A model generated the notes under the pieces. The model was not told the origin of the DNA, did not search any database, and saw nothing but the letters and a program-made list of their open reading frames with translations. This document shows positions 8,245 to 17,658 of a stretch of DNA of 64,000 nt, piece by piece. Where the stretch lies: NCBI RefSeq assembly GCF_000746525.1, contig NZ_CP009048.1, forward strand, positions 405,501 to 469,500, given 5' to 3'. Each line of letters opens with the position of its first letter. Position 1 is the first letter of the stretch. This stretch comes from Pseudomonas alkylphenolica (GTDB taxonomy: Bacteria; Pseudomonadota; Gammaproteobacteria; Pseudomonadales; Pseudomonadaceae). The position numbers and the translations under genes were made by a program.

Positions 8245-10890
8245 TCAGCAGTCCAGTGGGTTGCGTTTGTCCGGGTCGATACCGAACTTGGCGATGGCGT
8301 CGGCCACAACCTTGGGTTCGATCTCGCCACGGTCAGCCAAGGCTTCCAGTGCAGCCAGCACGACGAAGTGACGGTCGACTTCGAAGAAGTGACGTAGCTT
8401 CTTGCGGCTGTCGCTGCGACCGAAACCGTCGGTACCCAGGACTTTGAACTCTTTGCTCGGTACCCACTGGCGAATCTGTTCGGCGAACAGCTTCATGTAG
8501 TCGGTAGAGGCGATGACCGGGCCCTTACGGCCAGCCAGGCACTCTTCGATGTAGGTGATCTGTGGCTTCTGACCAGGCTTGAGACGGTTGCTGCGCTCTA
8601 CGGCCAGGCCGTCGCGACGCAGTTCGTTGAAGCTGGTGACGCTCCAGACGTCGGCACCGACGTTGAATTCTTCACGCAGGATCTTCGCCGCTTCACGCAC
8701 TTCACGCAGGATGGTGCCGGAGCCCATCAGCTGAACGTGGTGCGCCGCTTCGCGGGTGTCTTCCTCGAGCAGGTACATGCCCTTGATGATGCCTTCCTCG
8801 GCGCCGGCTGGGATCGCTGGCTGGGTGTAGGCTTCGTTCATCACGGTGATGTAGTAGAAGACGTCCTGTTGCTCTTCGGTCATCTTCTTCATGCCGTCCT
8901 GAATGATCACCGCCAGCTCGTAGCCGTAGGTCGGATCGTAGGTGCGGCAGTTCGGGATGGTCGCGGCCAGCATGTGGCTGTGACCGTCTTCGTGCTGCAG
9001 GCCTTCACCGTTGAGGGTGGTACGGCCGGCGGTACCGCCGATCAGGAAGCCACGGGTACGGCTGTCGCCAGCGGCCCAGGCCAGGTCACCGATACGCTGG
9101 AAGCCGAACATCGAGTAGAAGATGTAGAACGGCAGCATCGGCTGGTTGTGGTTCGAGTACGAAGTACCGGCAGCGATGAAGGAGGACATGGCGCCCGCTT
9201 CGTTGATGCCTTCTTCGAGGATCTGACCTTTCTTGTCTTCGCGGTAGAACATCACCTGGTCTTTATCGACTGGCTCGTAGAGCTGGCCGACGGACGAGTA
9301 GATGCCCAGCTGGCGGAACATGCCTTCCATACCGAAGGTACGGGCTTCGTCCGGGATGATCGGAACGATGCGCTGGCCGATTTCCTTGTCCTTGACCAGC
9401 TGCGCGAGGATCCGCACGAAGGCCATGGTGGTGGAGATTTCGCGGTCGCCCGAGCCGTCGAGGATGGCCTTGAGGGTTTCCAGTGGCGGAGTCGGGATGT
9501 TGAAGCTCTGCGCGCGGCGCTGCGGCACGAAACCGCCCAGGGCAGTGCGGCGCTCGCTCAGGTAGCGGGCTTCGGCGCTGTCGGGCTCTGGCTTGAAGAA
9601 CGGCAGGTTCTCCAGGTCTTCGTCCTTGACCGGGATGTCGAAGCGGTCACGGAACAGCTTCAGGCTGTCGACGTCGACTTTCTTGGTGTTGTGCGCGGTG
9701 TTTTTCGCTTCGCCGGCACCGGTGCCATAACCCTTGATGGTCTTGGCCAGGATGACGGTCGGTTGCTCTTTGTGGTTGACCGCTTCGTGGTACGCCGCGT
9801 AGACCTTGTACGGGTCGTGGCCGCCACGGTTGAGCTTCCAGATCTCGTCGTCAGACAGATCGGCAACCATCGCCTTGAGTTCAGGCGTGTTGAAGAAGTG
9901 CTCGCGCACGAACGCGCCGTCTTTGGCTTTGTAGTTCTGGTACTCGCCGTCGATGACTTCGTCCATGCGACGTTGCAGGATACCGTCGACGTCCTTGGCC
10001 AGCAGCGGGTCCCAGAAACGGCCCCAGATGACTTTGGTCACGTTCCACTGTGCACCGCGGAATACGCCTTCGAGTTCCTGGATGATCTTGCCGTTGCCGC
10101 GAACCGGGCCATCGAGGCGCTGCAGGTTGCAGTTGATGACGAAGATCAGGTTGTCGAGCTTCTCGCGGCCAGCCAGCGAGATTGCACCCAGCGATTCCGG
10201 CTCGTCGCACTCGCCATCGCCCAGGAAACACCAGACTTTCTGCTTGCCTGGCTGGATGTAGCCACGGTGCTCCAGGTACTTCATGAAGCGTGCCTGGTAG
10301 ATGGCCTGGATCGGGCCCAGACCCATCGAAACGGTCGGGAACTGCCAGAAGTCAGGCATCAGCCAAGGGTGCGGGTAGGACGACAGGCCCTTGCCGTCGA
10401 CTTCCTGACGGAAGTTGTTCATCTGCTCTTCGGTGATGCGGCCTTCCATGAACGCGCGGGCATAGACGCCTGGCGAGGTGTGGCCCTGGAAGTAGATCAG
10501 GTCGCCGCCGTGCTCGTCGGTCGGGGCCTGGAAGAAGTAGTTGAAGCCGATGTCATACAGGGTGGCACTGGAGGCGAAGCTCGAAATGTGGCCGCCCAGG
10601 TCCGAGTCTTTCAGGTTGGTGCGCATCACCATGGCCAGCGCGTTCCAACGCACCAACGAGCGAATGCGGCGTTCCATGAACAGGTCGCCAGGCATGCGTG
10701 CTTCGTGGGTGACAGGGATGGTGTTGCGGTATGGCGTGGTGATGGCATATGGCAGCTGGGAGCCACTACGGGTGGCCAGCTCGCCCATACGGGTCATCAG
10801 ATAGTGAGCGCGGTCTTCGCCTTCTTTGTCGAGAACCGACTCCAGGGCGTCCAGCCATTCCTGGGTTTCGACGGGATCGAGGTCTTGCAT
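8245..10890 (-). CDS. aceE: Pyruvate dehydrogenase E1 component (homodimeric)
   Basis: Thiamin-diphosphate enzyme that decarboxylates pyruvate and reductively acetylates the lipoyl groups of AceF. The 881-residue length is standard for homodimeric AceE. The ThDP/Mg motif is visible as GDGECDEPES followed about 30 residues later by NLQRLDG. The transketolase-like central region has GINEAGAMSSFIAAGTSYSN and the C-terminal domain ends DPDKRNPLDC. First gene of aceEF. Its upstream region has two copies of a TAGTNNNACTA-type palindrome. No lpd lies beside it, which is usual in Pseudomonas. Confidence 0.97.
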   Translation of the reverse strand: MQDLDPVETQEWLDALESVLDKEGEDRAHYLMTRMGELATRSGSQLPYAITTPYRNTIPVTHEARMPGDLFMERRIRSLVRWNALAMVMRTNLKDSDLGGHISSFASSATLYDIGFNYFFQAPTDEHGGDLIYFQGHTSPGVYARAFMEGRITEEQMNNFRQEVDGKGLSSYPHPWLMPDFWQFPTVSMGLGPIQAIYQARFMKYLEHRGYIQPGKQKVWCFLGDGECDEPESLGAISLAGREKLDNLIFVINCNLQRLDGPVRGNGKIIQELEGVFRGAQWNVTKVIWGRFWDPLLAKDVDGILQRRMDEVIDGEYQNYKAKDGAFVREHFFNTPELKAMVADLSDDEIWKLNRGGHDPYKVYAAYHEAVNHKEQPTVILAKTIKGYGTGAGEAKNTAHNTKKVDVDSLKLFRDRFDIPVKDEDLENLPFFKPEPDSAEARYLSERRTALGGFVPQRRAQSFNIPTPPLETLKAILDGSGDREISTTMAFVRILAQLVKDKEIGQRIVPIIPDEARTFGMEGMFRQLGIYSSVGQLYEPVDKDQVMFYREDKKGQILEEGINEAGAMSSFIAAGTSYSNHNQPMLPFYIFYSMFGFQRIGDLAWAAGDSRTRGFLIGGTAGRTTLNGEGLQHEDGHSHMLAATIPNCRTYDPTYGYELAVIIQDGMKKMTEEQQDVFYYITVMNEAYTQPAIPAGAEEGIIKGMYLLEEDTREAAHHVQLMGSGTILREVREAAKILREEFNVGADVWSVTSFNELRRDGLAVERSNRLKPGQKPQITYIEECLAGRKGPVIASTDYMKLFAEQIRQWVPSKEFKVLGTDGFGRSDSRKKLRHFFEVDRHFVVLAALEALADRGEIEPKVVADAIAKFGIDPDKRNPLDC

Positions 10891-11000
10891 GGCTTGCTCC
10901 AGGGCGGAAAGGCTTCCAGAATCGGTTGCCTGAGTTTGCGACTGGCCTTTTGGGCAGACGACATGAAATTCTTGGATTACCGGAGAGTGTACCGGCGTTG

Positions 11001-11015
11001 TGTAGTTTTACTACA
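11001..11015. promoter_or_regulatory. Palindromic operator 1 upstream of aceE
   Basis: TGTAGTTTTACTACA is a perfect 6+3+6 inverted repeat. Its core TAGTTTTACTA fits the FadR-subfamily GntR consensus TNGTNNNACNA, the class that includes PdhR, LldR and GlcC. It lies about 110 bp upstream of the aceE start and overlaps the likely promoter. The regulator is not encoded in the window. Confidence 0.65.
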
Positions 11016-11052
11016 AATGAATCACCATTTCATGCTTTTGAAGTGAAGAAGC

Positions 11053-11067
11053 AGTAGTAAAACTACA
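11053..11067. promoter_or_regulatory. Palindromic operator 2 upstream of aceE
   Basis: AGTAGTAAAACTACA is the reverse-oriented copy of operator 1, sharing the 13-mer GTAGTTTTACTAC on the opposite strand. Centres are 52 bp apart, close to five helical turns, which suits binding by a looping or cooperative dimer pair. Confidence 0.65.
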
Positions 11068-11219
11068 GAAAAATGGCTCGTGGCCTCTGTTCGGGTTGTG
11101 AGAAAAATCGATACCGGTAGTTAAAAACAAGTTAAGAAAAGGTTTGCTGCGATGGTTTCTGCCAGAGAATCAGATTTTTCAGCTATTTCTAACTTTTGTA
11201 TGACAGTCCAACTCTGGTC

Positions 11220-11292
11220 GGTGGGAGCGGGCTTGTCCCGCGATTGCGTTTTGCCAGGAAAATTGCAATCGCGGGGCAAGCCCGCTCCCACA
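11220..11292. repeat. REP pair (inverted), family A
   Basis: GTGGGAGCGGGCTTGTCCCGCGA and the complementary arm flank about 25 bp between the aceE promoter region and glnE. The left arm has the TTGTCCC variant. Confidence 0.92.
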
Positions 11293-11331
11293 GCTCGCTG
11301 CCAATCTTTTCTCGCCGATCAAGGATAGACC

Positions 11332-14268
11332 ATGAGCCTGCCATTGCTGGCCGATGTGCCCGCCACCCTTGCGCCGTTTGTCAGCCGCAGCGAGCAATCG
11401 TTGCGTGACGCGGTTGCCCAGACGCCTTCTTTATCGCTCGAGAGCTGGACGGCCCAGCGTTGGGCGCAGTTCGCCCGGGTTACCGCGGCCAGCGACTTTG
11501 TCTTCGAACAAGCACTGCGTGATCCGGCCATGCTCCTCGATCTGGTCGCCAGCGGCGAACTCGACCGCAGCTTCGCGCCGGGCGAGCTGTGCGCGCAGAT
11601 TGCCGCTGCCACCCAGGCTGCCACGAGCGAAGACGAGCTGGCGCGCAACCTGCGGCGCCAGCGCAGCCGCCAGCAGGTGCGGATCATCTGGCGTGACCTG
11701 AACCGCCAGGCCGACCTGGTGCAGACCTGCCGTGACCTGTCGGACCTGGCCGACGCTTGCATCGATCAGGCCTACCAATGGCTGTACCCACGCCATTGCC
11801 AGCAATTCGGTACCCCGATCGGGCATCGCAGTGGCCTGCCGCAACATATGGTGGTGCTGGGCATGGGCAAGCTTGGCGCGGTGGAGCTGAACCTGTCGTC
11901 GGACATCGACCTGATCTTTGCCTTCCCTGAAGGTGGCGAGACCGAAGGGGTCAAGCGCTCGCTGGACAACCAGGAGTTCTTCACCCGCCTGGGCCAGCGC
12001 CTGATCAAGGCCCTGGACCCGATCACCGTCGACGGCTTCGTGTTCCGTGTCGACATGCGCCTGCGTCCTTACGGCTCGTCCGGTGCGCTGGCTCTCAGCT
12101 TTAATGCACTTGAGCAGTACTACCAGGACCAGGGCCGCGACTGGGAACGCTACGCGATGATCAAGGCGCGGGTAGTGGCCGGTGACCAGGTGGCCGGCGC
12201 GCAATTGCTGGATGTACTGCGACCCTTCGTTTACCGGCGTTACCTGGACTTTTCCGCGATCGAAGCGCTGCGCACCATGAAGCAGCTGATCCAGCAGGAA
12301 GTGCGGCGCAAGGGCATGGCTGACAACATCAAGCTGGGAGCTGGTGGCATTCGCGAGGTCGAGTTCATCGCCCAGGCGTTTCAGCTTATCCATGGCGGCC
12401 GCGACCTGAGCCTGCAACAGCGGCCTTTGCTGAAAGTCCTTGTGACGCTTGAGGGCCAGGGGTACCTGCCGCCTGCAGTGGTTGCCGAACTGCGTGAGGG
12501 CTATGAGTTCCTGCGTTACACCGAGCACGCGATCCAGGCGATTGCCGACCGTCAGACGCAGATGTTGCCGGATGGTGAACTGGACCGTGTGCGTATTGCC
12601 TTTATGCTCGGCTTCAGCAACTGGGCGAGCTTCCGTGACCAGCTGACGCACTGGCGCGGTCGGATCGACTGGCACTTCCGCCAGGTCATCGCCGATCCGG
12701 ATGAGGACGAAAACGAAGAGGGCGAAGTGATTGTCGGTGGCGAATGGCTGCCGCTGTGGGAAGAAGCCCAGAATGAAGAAGCCGCTTGCCGTCAGTTGCA
12801 AGACGCCGGCTTTGCCGATCCGGGCAAGGCACTCAAGCAGCTCGCCGGGTTGCGCGCCAGTCCGCAGCTGCGCGCCATGCAGCGCTTGGGGCGCGAACGT
12901 CTGGACGCCTTCATTCCGCGTTTGCTGGCCCAGGCGGTGGAGCACGCCGACCCGGACCTGGTACTGGAGCGCGTGCTGCCGCTGGTAGAGGCGGTGGCCC
13001 GGCGCTCGGCGTATCTGGTGTTGCTGACCGAGAACCCGGGGGCGCTGCGGCGCTTGCTGACCCTGTGCGCCGCCAGCCCGTGGATTGCCGAACAGATCAC
13101 CCGTTTCCCGCTGTTGCTCGACGAGCTGCTTAACGAAGGCCGTTTGTTCAGCCCGCCCAAGGCCCCGGAGCTGGCGGCTGAATTGCGCGAGCGGCTGACG
13201 CGGATTCCCGAGGACGATCTTGAACAGCAGATGGAAGCGCTGCGGCACTTCAAGCTGGCCCACAGCCTGCGGGTAGCGGCGTCGGAAATCGCCGGCAATC
13301 TGCCGCTGATGAAGGTCAGCGATTACCTGACCTGGCTGGCTGAAGCCATCCTCAACCAGGTGCTGGCCCTGGCCTGGCGCCAGACCGTGGCGCGCCATGG
13401 ACAGCCCAAACGCAGCGACGGCAGCCTGTGTGACCCCGGTTTCATCATTATTGGCTACGGCAAGGTCGGTGGTATCGAGTTTGGCCATGGTTCGGACCTT
13501 GACCTGGTGTTCATCCATGATGGCGACCCCCAGGCTGAAACCGATGGCGCCAAACCGATCGACAGTGCCCAGTTCTTTACCCGCCTGGGCCAGCGGATCA
13601 TCCACCTGCTGGCCACCCAGACCAACTCCGGGCAGCTCTACGACGTGGACATGCGCCTGCGTCCTTCCGGCGCTTCCGGCCTGCTGGTCAGTTCGCTGGG
13701 TGCCTTCGAGCGCTATCAGCAGAACGAGGCCTGGACCTGGGAACACCAGGCGCTGGTGCGGGCGCGGGTGCTGGCAGGTTGTGCGCAGCTGGGCAGCGCG
13801 TTCGAGACGGTGCGCGCGCAGATTCTGGGCCAGGCCCGCGACCTGCCCAAGCTGCAGGCCGAAGTCAGCGACATGCGCGCCAAGATGCGCGACAACCTGG
13901 GGACCAAGGTCAGCGCCGCCGGTACCGGTGCCAACGCGTTCGAGGCCGGCGTGCCCTTCGATATCAAGCAGGATGCCGGTGGTATCGTCGATATCGAATT
14001 TATGGTGCAATACGCCGCTTTGGCCTGGTCTCACGACCATCCGGAACTGCTGCGCTGGACCGACAACATCCGCATCCTCGAAGAGCTCGAGCAGGCCGGA
14101 CTGATGCCTGCCAGCGACGCCATACTGCTGCGTGAGGTGTACAAAGCGTTCCGCTCGGCGGCGCACCGCCAGGCCCTGCAGAAGCAGGCCGGGGTGATCG
14201 ATGCCTCGCAGTTTGTCCAGGAGCGCCGGGAAGTACGGCGTATCTGGGCTGAGCTGGGGCTGGCATGA
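11332..14268 (+). CDS. glnE: Bifunctional glutamine synthetase adenylyltransferase / deadenylase
   Basis: GlnE attaches AMP to a Tyr of glutamine synthetase and removes it by phosphorolysis, in response to PII and glutamine. The 978-residue protein has two nucleotidyltransferase domains. The N-terminal deadenylylating one has GMGKLGAVELNLSSDIDLIF (about residue 180) and the C-terminal adenylylating one has GYGKVGGIEFGHGSDLDLVF (about 705). A helical linker rich in RHFKLAHSLRVA lies between. Both carry the GS-DxD metal motif, so both activities should be intact. Start at 11332 with AAGGA upstream. It stands alone before the LPS operon, with a 157-bp gap. Confidence 0.97.
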   Translation: MSLPLLADVPATLAPFVSRSEQSLRDAVAQTPSLSLESWTAQRWAQFARVTAASDFVFEQALRDPAMLLDLVASGELDRSFAPGELCAQIAAATQAATSEDELARNLRRQRSRQQVRIIWRDLNRQADLVQTCRDLSDLADACIDQAYQWLYPRHCQQFGTPIGHRSGLPQHMVVLGMGKLGAVELNLSSDIDLIFAFPEGGETEGVKRSLDNQEFFTRLGQRLIKALDPITVDGFVFRVDMRLRPYGSSGALALSFNALEQYYQDQGRDWERYAMIKARVVAGDQVAGAQLLDVLRPFVYRRYLDFSAIEALRTMKQLIQQEVRRKGMADNIKLGAGGIREVEFIAQAFQLIHGGRDLSLQQRPLLKVLVTLEGQGYLPPAVVAELREGYEFLRYTEHAIQAIADRQTQMLPDGELDRVRIAFMLGFSNWASFRDQLTHWRGRIDWHFRQVIADPDEDENEEGEVIVGGEWLPLWEEAQNEEAACRQLQDAGFADPGKALKQLAGLRASPQLRAMQRLGRERLDAFIPRLLAQAVEHADPDLVLERVLPLVEAVARRSAYLVLLTENPGALRRLLTLCAASPWIAEQITRFPLLLDELLNEGRLFSPPKAPELAAELRERLTRIPEDDLEQQMEALRHFKLAHSLRVAASEIAGNLPLMKVSDYLTWLAEAILNQVLALAWRQTVARHGQPKRSDGSLCDPGFIIIGYGKVGGIEFGHGSDLDLVFIHDGDPQAETDGAKPIDSAQFFTRLGQRIIHLLATQTNSGQLYDVDMRLRPSGASGLLVSSLGAFERYQQNEAWTWEHQALVRARVLAGCAQLGSAFETVRAQILGQARDLPKLQAEVSDMRAKMRDNLGTKVSAAGTGANAFEAGVPFDIKQDAGGIVDIEFMVQYAALAWSHDHPELLRWTDNIRILEELEQAGLMPASDAILLREVYKAFRSAAHRQALQKQAGVIDASQFVQERREVRRIWAELGLA

Positions 14269-14367
14269 GCGGTTGAACCAGGCGAATCAGGCGGCAGGAA
14301 GCCTGCCAAGACCACACTACAGCCCGAGTGGCGTACACTGGTCCACATATAGCCTGAATATAAAGAG

Positions 14368-14405
14368 GGGAGGCCAGGCTGTTCGCGGACAGGCTGCAGC
14401 CTCCC
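14368..14405 (+). promoter_or_regulatory. Structured leader hairpin before waaF
   Basis: GGGAGGC (14368-14374) pairs with GCCTCCC (14399-14405). Inside, CAG-CTGT pairs with ACAG-CTG with one mismatch and a two-base bulge around a 6-nt loop. The hairpin ends 20 nt before the waaF ATG, leaving the weak SD (GGATAAAGC) free. There is no T-run, so it is not an intrinsic terminator. Confidence 0.6.
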
Positions 14406-14425
14406 TGATCGTTTCTGGATAAAGC

Positions 14426-15475
14426 ATGAGAATTTTGATCATTGGCCCCAGCTGGGTGGGCGACATGGTAATGGCGCAAACCTTGTTCCATTGCCTGAAG
14501 CAGCAACATCCGGCGTGTGTGATCGACGTGCTGGCCCCCGAGTGGAGCCGGCCGATCCTCGAACGCATGCCTGAAGTGCGCCAGGCCTTGAGCTTTCCGC
14601 TCGGCCACGGCGCACTGGAACTGGCGACCCGGCGGCGCATCGGCAAGTCCCTGGCCGGTCAGTACGACCAGGCGATCCTGCTGCCCAACTCGCTGAAGTC
14701 GGCGTTGGTGCCGTTCTTTGCCGGTATCCCCAAGCGTACCGGCTGGCGCGGCGAGCTGCGTTTCGGCCTGCTCAACGATGTGCGCAAGCTGGACAAGGCG
14801 CGTTATCCGCTGATGATCGAGCGCTTCATGGCCCTGGCCTACCCGGCGGGTACCGAGCTGCCCAAGCCGTACCCGCGCCCGAGCCTGCAGATCGAGGCTG
14901 CCAGCCGCGATGCCGCCCTGGCCAAGTTCGGCCTGAGCCTGGACCGTCCGGTACTGGCCTTGTGTCCGGGCGCCGAGTTCGGCGAAGCCAAGCGCTGGCC
15001 GTCGGAGCATTACGCCAAAGTGGCCGAGACCAAGATCCGCGAAGGCTGGCAGGTCTGGCTGTTCGGTTCGAAGAACGATCACGCCGTGGGCGAGTCGATT
15101 CGCGACCGGCTGATTCCTGGCCTGCGTGAGGAAGCCAGCAATCTCAGTGGCGAAACTTCGCTGGCCGAAGCCATCGACCTGCTGTCGTGCAGCGATGCGG
15201 TGGTGTCCAACGATTCCGGGCTGATGCATGTCGCCGCTGCCCTCAACCGGCCGCTGGTGGCTGTTTACGGCTCGACCTCGCCGGGCTTCACTCCGCCGTT
15301 GGCCGATCAGGTCGAAGTGGTGCGCCTGGGCCTGGAATGCAGCCCCTGCTTCGACCGTACCTGCCGTTTCGGCCATTACAACTGCTTGCGTCAGCTCGAG
15401 CCCGAGGCAGTGGTGGCTGCGTTGCAGCGCCTCAATGGTCCGGGCCTGATCGATGTTCTGGCCGAGGTCGACTAA
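14426..15475 (+). CDS. waaF: ADP-heptose:LPS heptosyltransferase II
   Basis: Adds the second L-glycero-D-manno-heptose to heptose I of the LPS inner core on the cytosolic face of the inner membrane. The 349-residue GT9 protein has the N-terminal IIGPSWVGDMVMAQ segment, then CPGAEFGEAKRWP (acceptor/nucleotide region) and SNDSGLMHVAAALNRPLVA, the sugar-nucleotide binding signature. First gene of a seven-gene rightward operon. Its stop codon is immediately followed by the waaC GTG. The distinction from WaaC rests on gene order and the SPGFTPP segment. Confidence 0.95.
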   Translation: MRILIIGPSWVGDMVMAQTLFHCLKQQHPACVIDVLAPEWSRPILERMPEVRQALSFPLGHGALELATRRRIGKSLAGQYDQAILLPNSLKSALVPFFAGIPKRTGWRGELRFGLLNDVRKLDKARYPLMIERFMALAYPAGTELPKPYPRPSLQIEAASRDAALAKFGLSLDRPVLALCPGAEFGEAKRWPSEHYAKVAETKIREGWQVWLFGSKNDHAVGESIRDRLIPGLREEASNLSGETSLAEAIDLLSCSDAVVSNDSGLMHVAAALNRPLVAVYGSTSPGFTPPLADQVEVVRLGLECSPCFDRTCRFGHYNCLRQLEPEAVVAALQRLNGPGLIDVLAEVD

Positions 15476-16534
15476 GTGCGGGTATTGCTGATCAAGACCT
15501 CTTCCCTGGGCGACGTGATTCACGCACTGCCGGCACTCACCGACGCGGCCCGGGCGATTCCCGGTATTCGCTTCGATTGGGTGGTCGAGGAAGGCTTTGC
15601 CGAGATCCCCAGCTGGCACCCGGCGGTGGACAAGGTGATTCCGGTGGCGATCCGCCGCTGGCGCAAGAACCTCTGGCAGACCTTCAAGAATGGCGAATGG
15701 CGCCAGTTCAAGCAGCGTTTGCACGAGACCAAGTATGACCTGGTGATCGATGCCCAGGGCCTGGTCAAATCCGCGTGGCTGACCCGCTACGTCAAGGCTC
15801 CGGTGGCCGGGCTCGATCGCTATTCGGCGCGCGAAGGCTTGGCCAGCCGCTTCTATGACCGGCGTTTTTCGGTGCAGCGTGGGCAACATGCGGTGGAACG
15901 GGTGCGTCAGCTGTTCGCCCTGGCCCTGGGCTACGACCTGCCGGCCGGTCTGGGCGACTACGGCCTGGACCTCAACCGCCTGCAGTTGCCAGCGGCCGCG
16001 CCGTTCGTGGTGTTTCTGCACGGTACGACCTGGGCGACCAAGCACTGGCCCGAGGCCTACTGGCGTCAGCTGGCCGAGCGCCTCGGCCAGCAGGGCCTGG
16101 AGGTGCGTCTGCCGTGGGGCAACCCGGCCGAGCAGGCGCGTGCCGAGCGCATCGCCAAGGGCTTGAATAACTGCCAGGTACTGCCCAAATTGAACCTGGC
16201 CGGTGTGGCTCGCGTGTTGGCGGCTGCCAAAGCCTGTGTGGCGGTGGATACCGGTCTTGGCCATCTGGCGGCAGCGCTGGATGTGCCGACCCTGTCGCTG
16301 TTCGGCCCGACCAACCCGGGGCTGACCGGTGCCTACGGCAAGTCTCAGGTCCACCTGGCCAGCGATCTTGCCTGCGCACCCTGCCTGCAGAAGAAATGTA
16401 CCTATAAACCGAGCGCTGAAGACCAGCGCCGGTTCGATCTCAAACGCGAGTGGCCGCTGTGCTTCACTCGCCTGAATCCCGAGCGTGTGGCGAGCCAATT
16501 GCGCGCGTTGCTGCTGGCTGAGGATGTTCGTTAA
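15476..16534 (+). CDS. waaC: ADP-heptose:Kdo2-lipid A heptosyltransferase I
   Basis: Transfers the first heptose onto Kdo of Kdo2-lipid A. The 352-residue GT9 enzyme begins (GTG) RVLLIKTSSLGDVIHALPAL, the typical WaaC N-terminus with the catalytic Asp region. It has FLHGTTWATKHWP and AVDTGLGHLAAALDVPTLSLFG in the C-terminal Rossmann domain. The GTG at 15476 abuts the TAA of waaF with no gap, so translation is likely coupled. It overlaps waaG by one base (TAATG). Confidence 0.95.
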   Translation: MRVLLIKTSSLGDVIHALPALTDAARAIPGIRFDWVVEEGFAEIPSWHPAVDKVIPVAIRRWRKNLWQTFKNGEWRQFKQRLHETKYDLVIDAQGLVKSAWLTRYVKAPVAGLDRYSAREGLASRFYDRRFSVQRGQHAVERVRQLFALALGYDLPAGLGDYGLDLNRLQLPAAAPFVVFLHGTTWATKHWPEAYWRQLAERLGQQGLEVRLPWGNPAEQARAERIAKGLNNCQVLPKLNLAGVARVLAAAKACVAVDTGLGHLAAALDVPTLSLFGPTNPGLTGAYGKSQVHLASDLACAPCLQKKCTYKPSAEDQRRFDLKREWPLCFTRLNPERVASQLRALLLAEDVR

Positions 16535-17658
16535 TGCAACTGGCTTTTGTGCTGTACAAATATTTCCCCTTCGGTGGCCTGCAGCGCGACTTCATGCGTA
16601 TTGCCCTGGAGTGCCAGCGCCGTGGCCATCAGATCCGTGTCTACACGCTGATCTGGGAAGGCGATGTGCCGGAAGGCTTCGAAGTGCTGGTGGCGCCGGT
16701 CAAGGCGCTGTTCAACCATCGGCGCAATGAAAAGCTCAGTGCCTGGATGGAAGCCGACCTGGCCAAGCGTCCGGTCGACCGCCTGATCGGCTTCAACAAG
16801 ATGCCGGGGCTGGATGTCTACTACGCCGCCGATGGCTGTTTCGAAGACAAGGCGCAGAACCTGCGTAACTCGCTGTACCGGCGCTGGGGCCGCTACCGGC
16901 ACTTTGCCGAGTACGAGCGTGCGGTGTTTGCCAAGGACGCCAAGACCGAGGTCCTGATGATCTCGGAAGTCCAGCAACCGCTGTTCATCAAGCATTACGG
17001 CACCCCGCTGGAGCGTTTCCATCTGCTACCACCGGGTATTTCCCAGGACCGCCGGGCACCGGCCAATGCCGCCGAGATCCGCGCCGAATTTCGTCGCGAG
17101 TTCGACCTCAAGGACGACCAGTTGCTGATGGTGCAGATCGGCTCCGGGTTCAAGACCAAGGGCGTCGACCGCAGCCTCAAGGCCCTGGCGGCCTTGCCGT
17201 CGGCACTGCGCAAACGCACGCGGCTGATGGTCATCGGTCAGGATGATCCCAAGGTGTTCCAGCTGCAAAGCGCGGCCCTTGGCTTGACCGATCAGGTGCA
17301 GTTCCTCAAGGGCCGCAGTGATATCCCGCGTTTCCTGCTCGGTGCCGACCTGTTGATTCACCCGGCCTATAACGAAAACACCGGCACGGTGTTGCTCGAA
17401 GCGCTGGTTGCCGGCTTGCCGGTGCTGGTGTCAAAGGTCTGTGGCTATGCCCATTACATTGCCGAAGCCGACAGTGGCCTGGTGCTTGACGAGCCGTTCG
17501 AACAGGAGCAGCTCAACCAGTACCTACAACGCATGCTCGAAGACGATGCAGCCCGCGCCAGCTGGGCGCGCAACGGGCTGGCCTTCGCCGACAGCGCTGA
17601 TCTCTACAGCATGCCCGAGCATGCCGCCGATGTGATCCTGGCCCCGGAGCGTAAATGA
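16534..17658 (+). CDS. waaG: LPS core glycosyltransferase WaaG (GT4)
   Basis: Adds the first hexose of the outer core to heptose II (in Pseudomonas the role is as a GalN/Glc-type transferase). The 374-residue GT-B protein has the N-terminal YKYFPFGGLQRDFMRIA with the conserved Gly loop, a membrane-association surface, and the retaining GT4 EX7E motif (NENTGTVLLEALVAGLPVL). The ATG shares its A with the waaC TAA, and it overlaps waaP by 4 bp. Confidence 0.95.
   Translation: MQLAFVLYKYFPFGGLQRDFMRIALECQRRGHQIRVYTLIWEGDVPEGFEVLVAPVKALFNHRRNEKLSAWMEADLAKRPVDRLIGFNKMPGLDVYYAADGCFEDKAQNLRNSLYRRWGRYRHFAEYERAVFAKDAKTEVLMISEVQQPLFIKHYGTPLERFHLLPPGISQDRRAPANAAEIRAEFRREFDLKDDQLLMVQIGSGFKTKGVDRSLKALAALPSALRKRTRLMVIGQDDPKVFQLQSAALGLTDQVQFLKGRSDIPRFLLGADLLIHPAYNENTGTVLLEALVAGLPVLVSKVCGYAHYIAEADSGLVLDEPFEQEQLNQYLQRMLEDDAARASWARNGLAFADSADLYSMPEHAADVILAPERK

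Larger units (their letters stand above)
10891..11331. other. Divergent aceE / glnE regulatory region
   Basis: This 441-bp gap has, from the aceE side: a possible -10 (TACACT read leftward, 10986-10991), two matching palindromes (11001-11015 and 11053-11067), an AT-rich stretch (about 11085-11205) without a recognised motif, a REP pair (11220-11292) and the glnE ribosome-binding site (AAGGA). No ORF with family resemblance was seen. Confidence 0.75.

Noticed and set aside
8737..11046. Very long open frame (769 codons) on the plus strand opposite aceE, and similar ones opposite aceF (6423-8447) and glnE (11431-14166, minus)
   Set aside because: They mirror strongly conserved genes in GC-rich DNA, have no family-like motifs, and run through REP sequence. 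They are antisense shadows.
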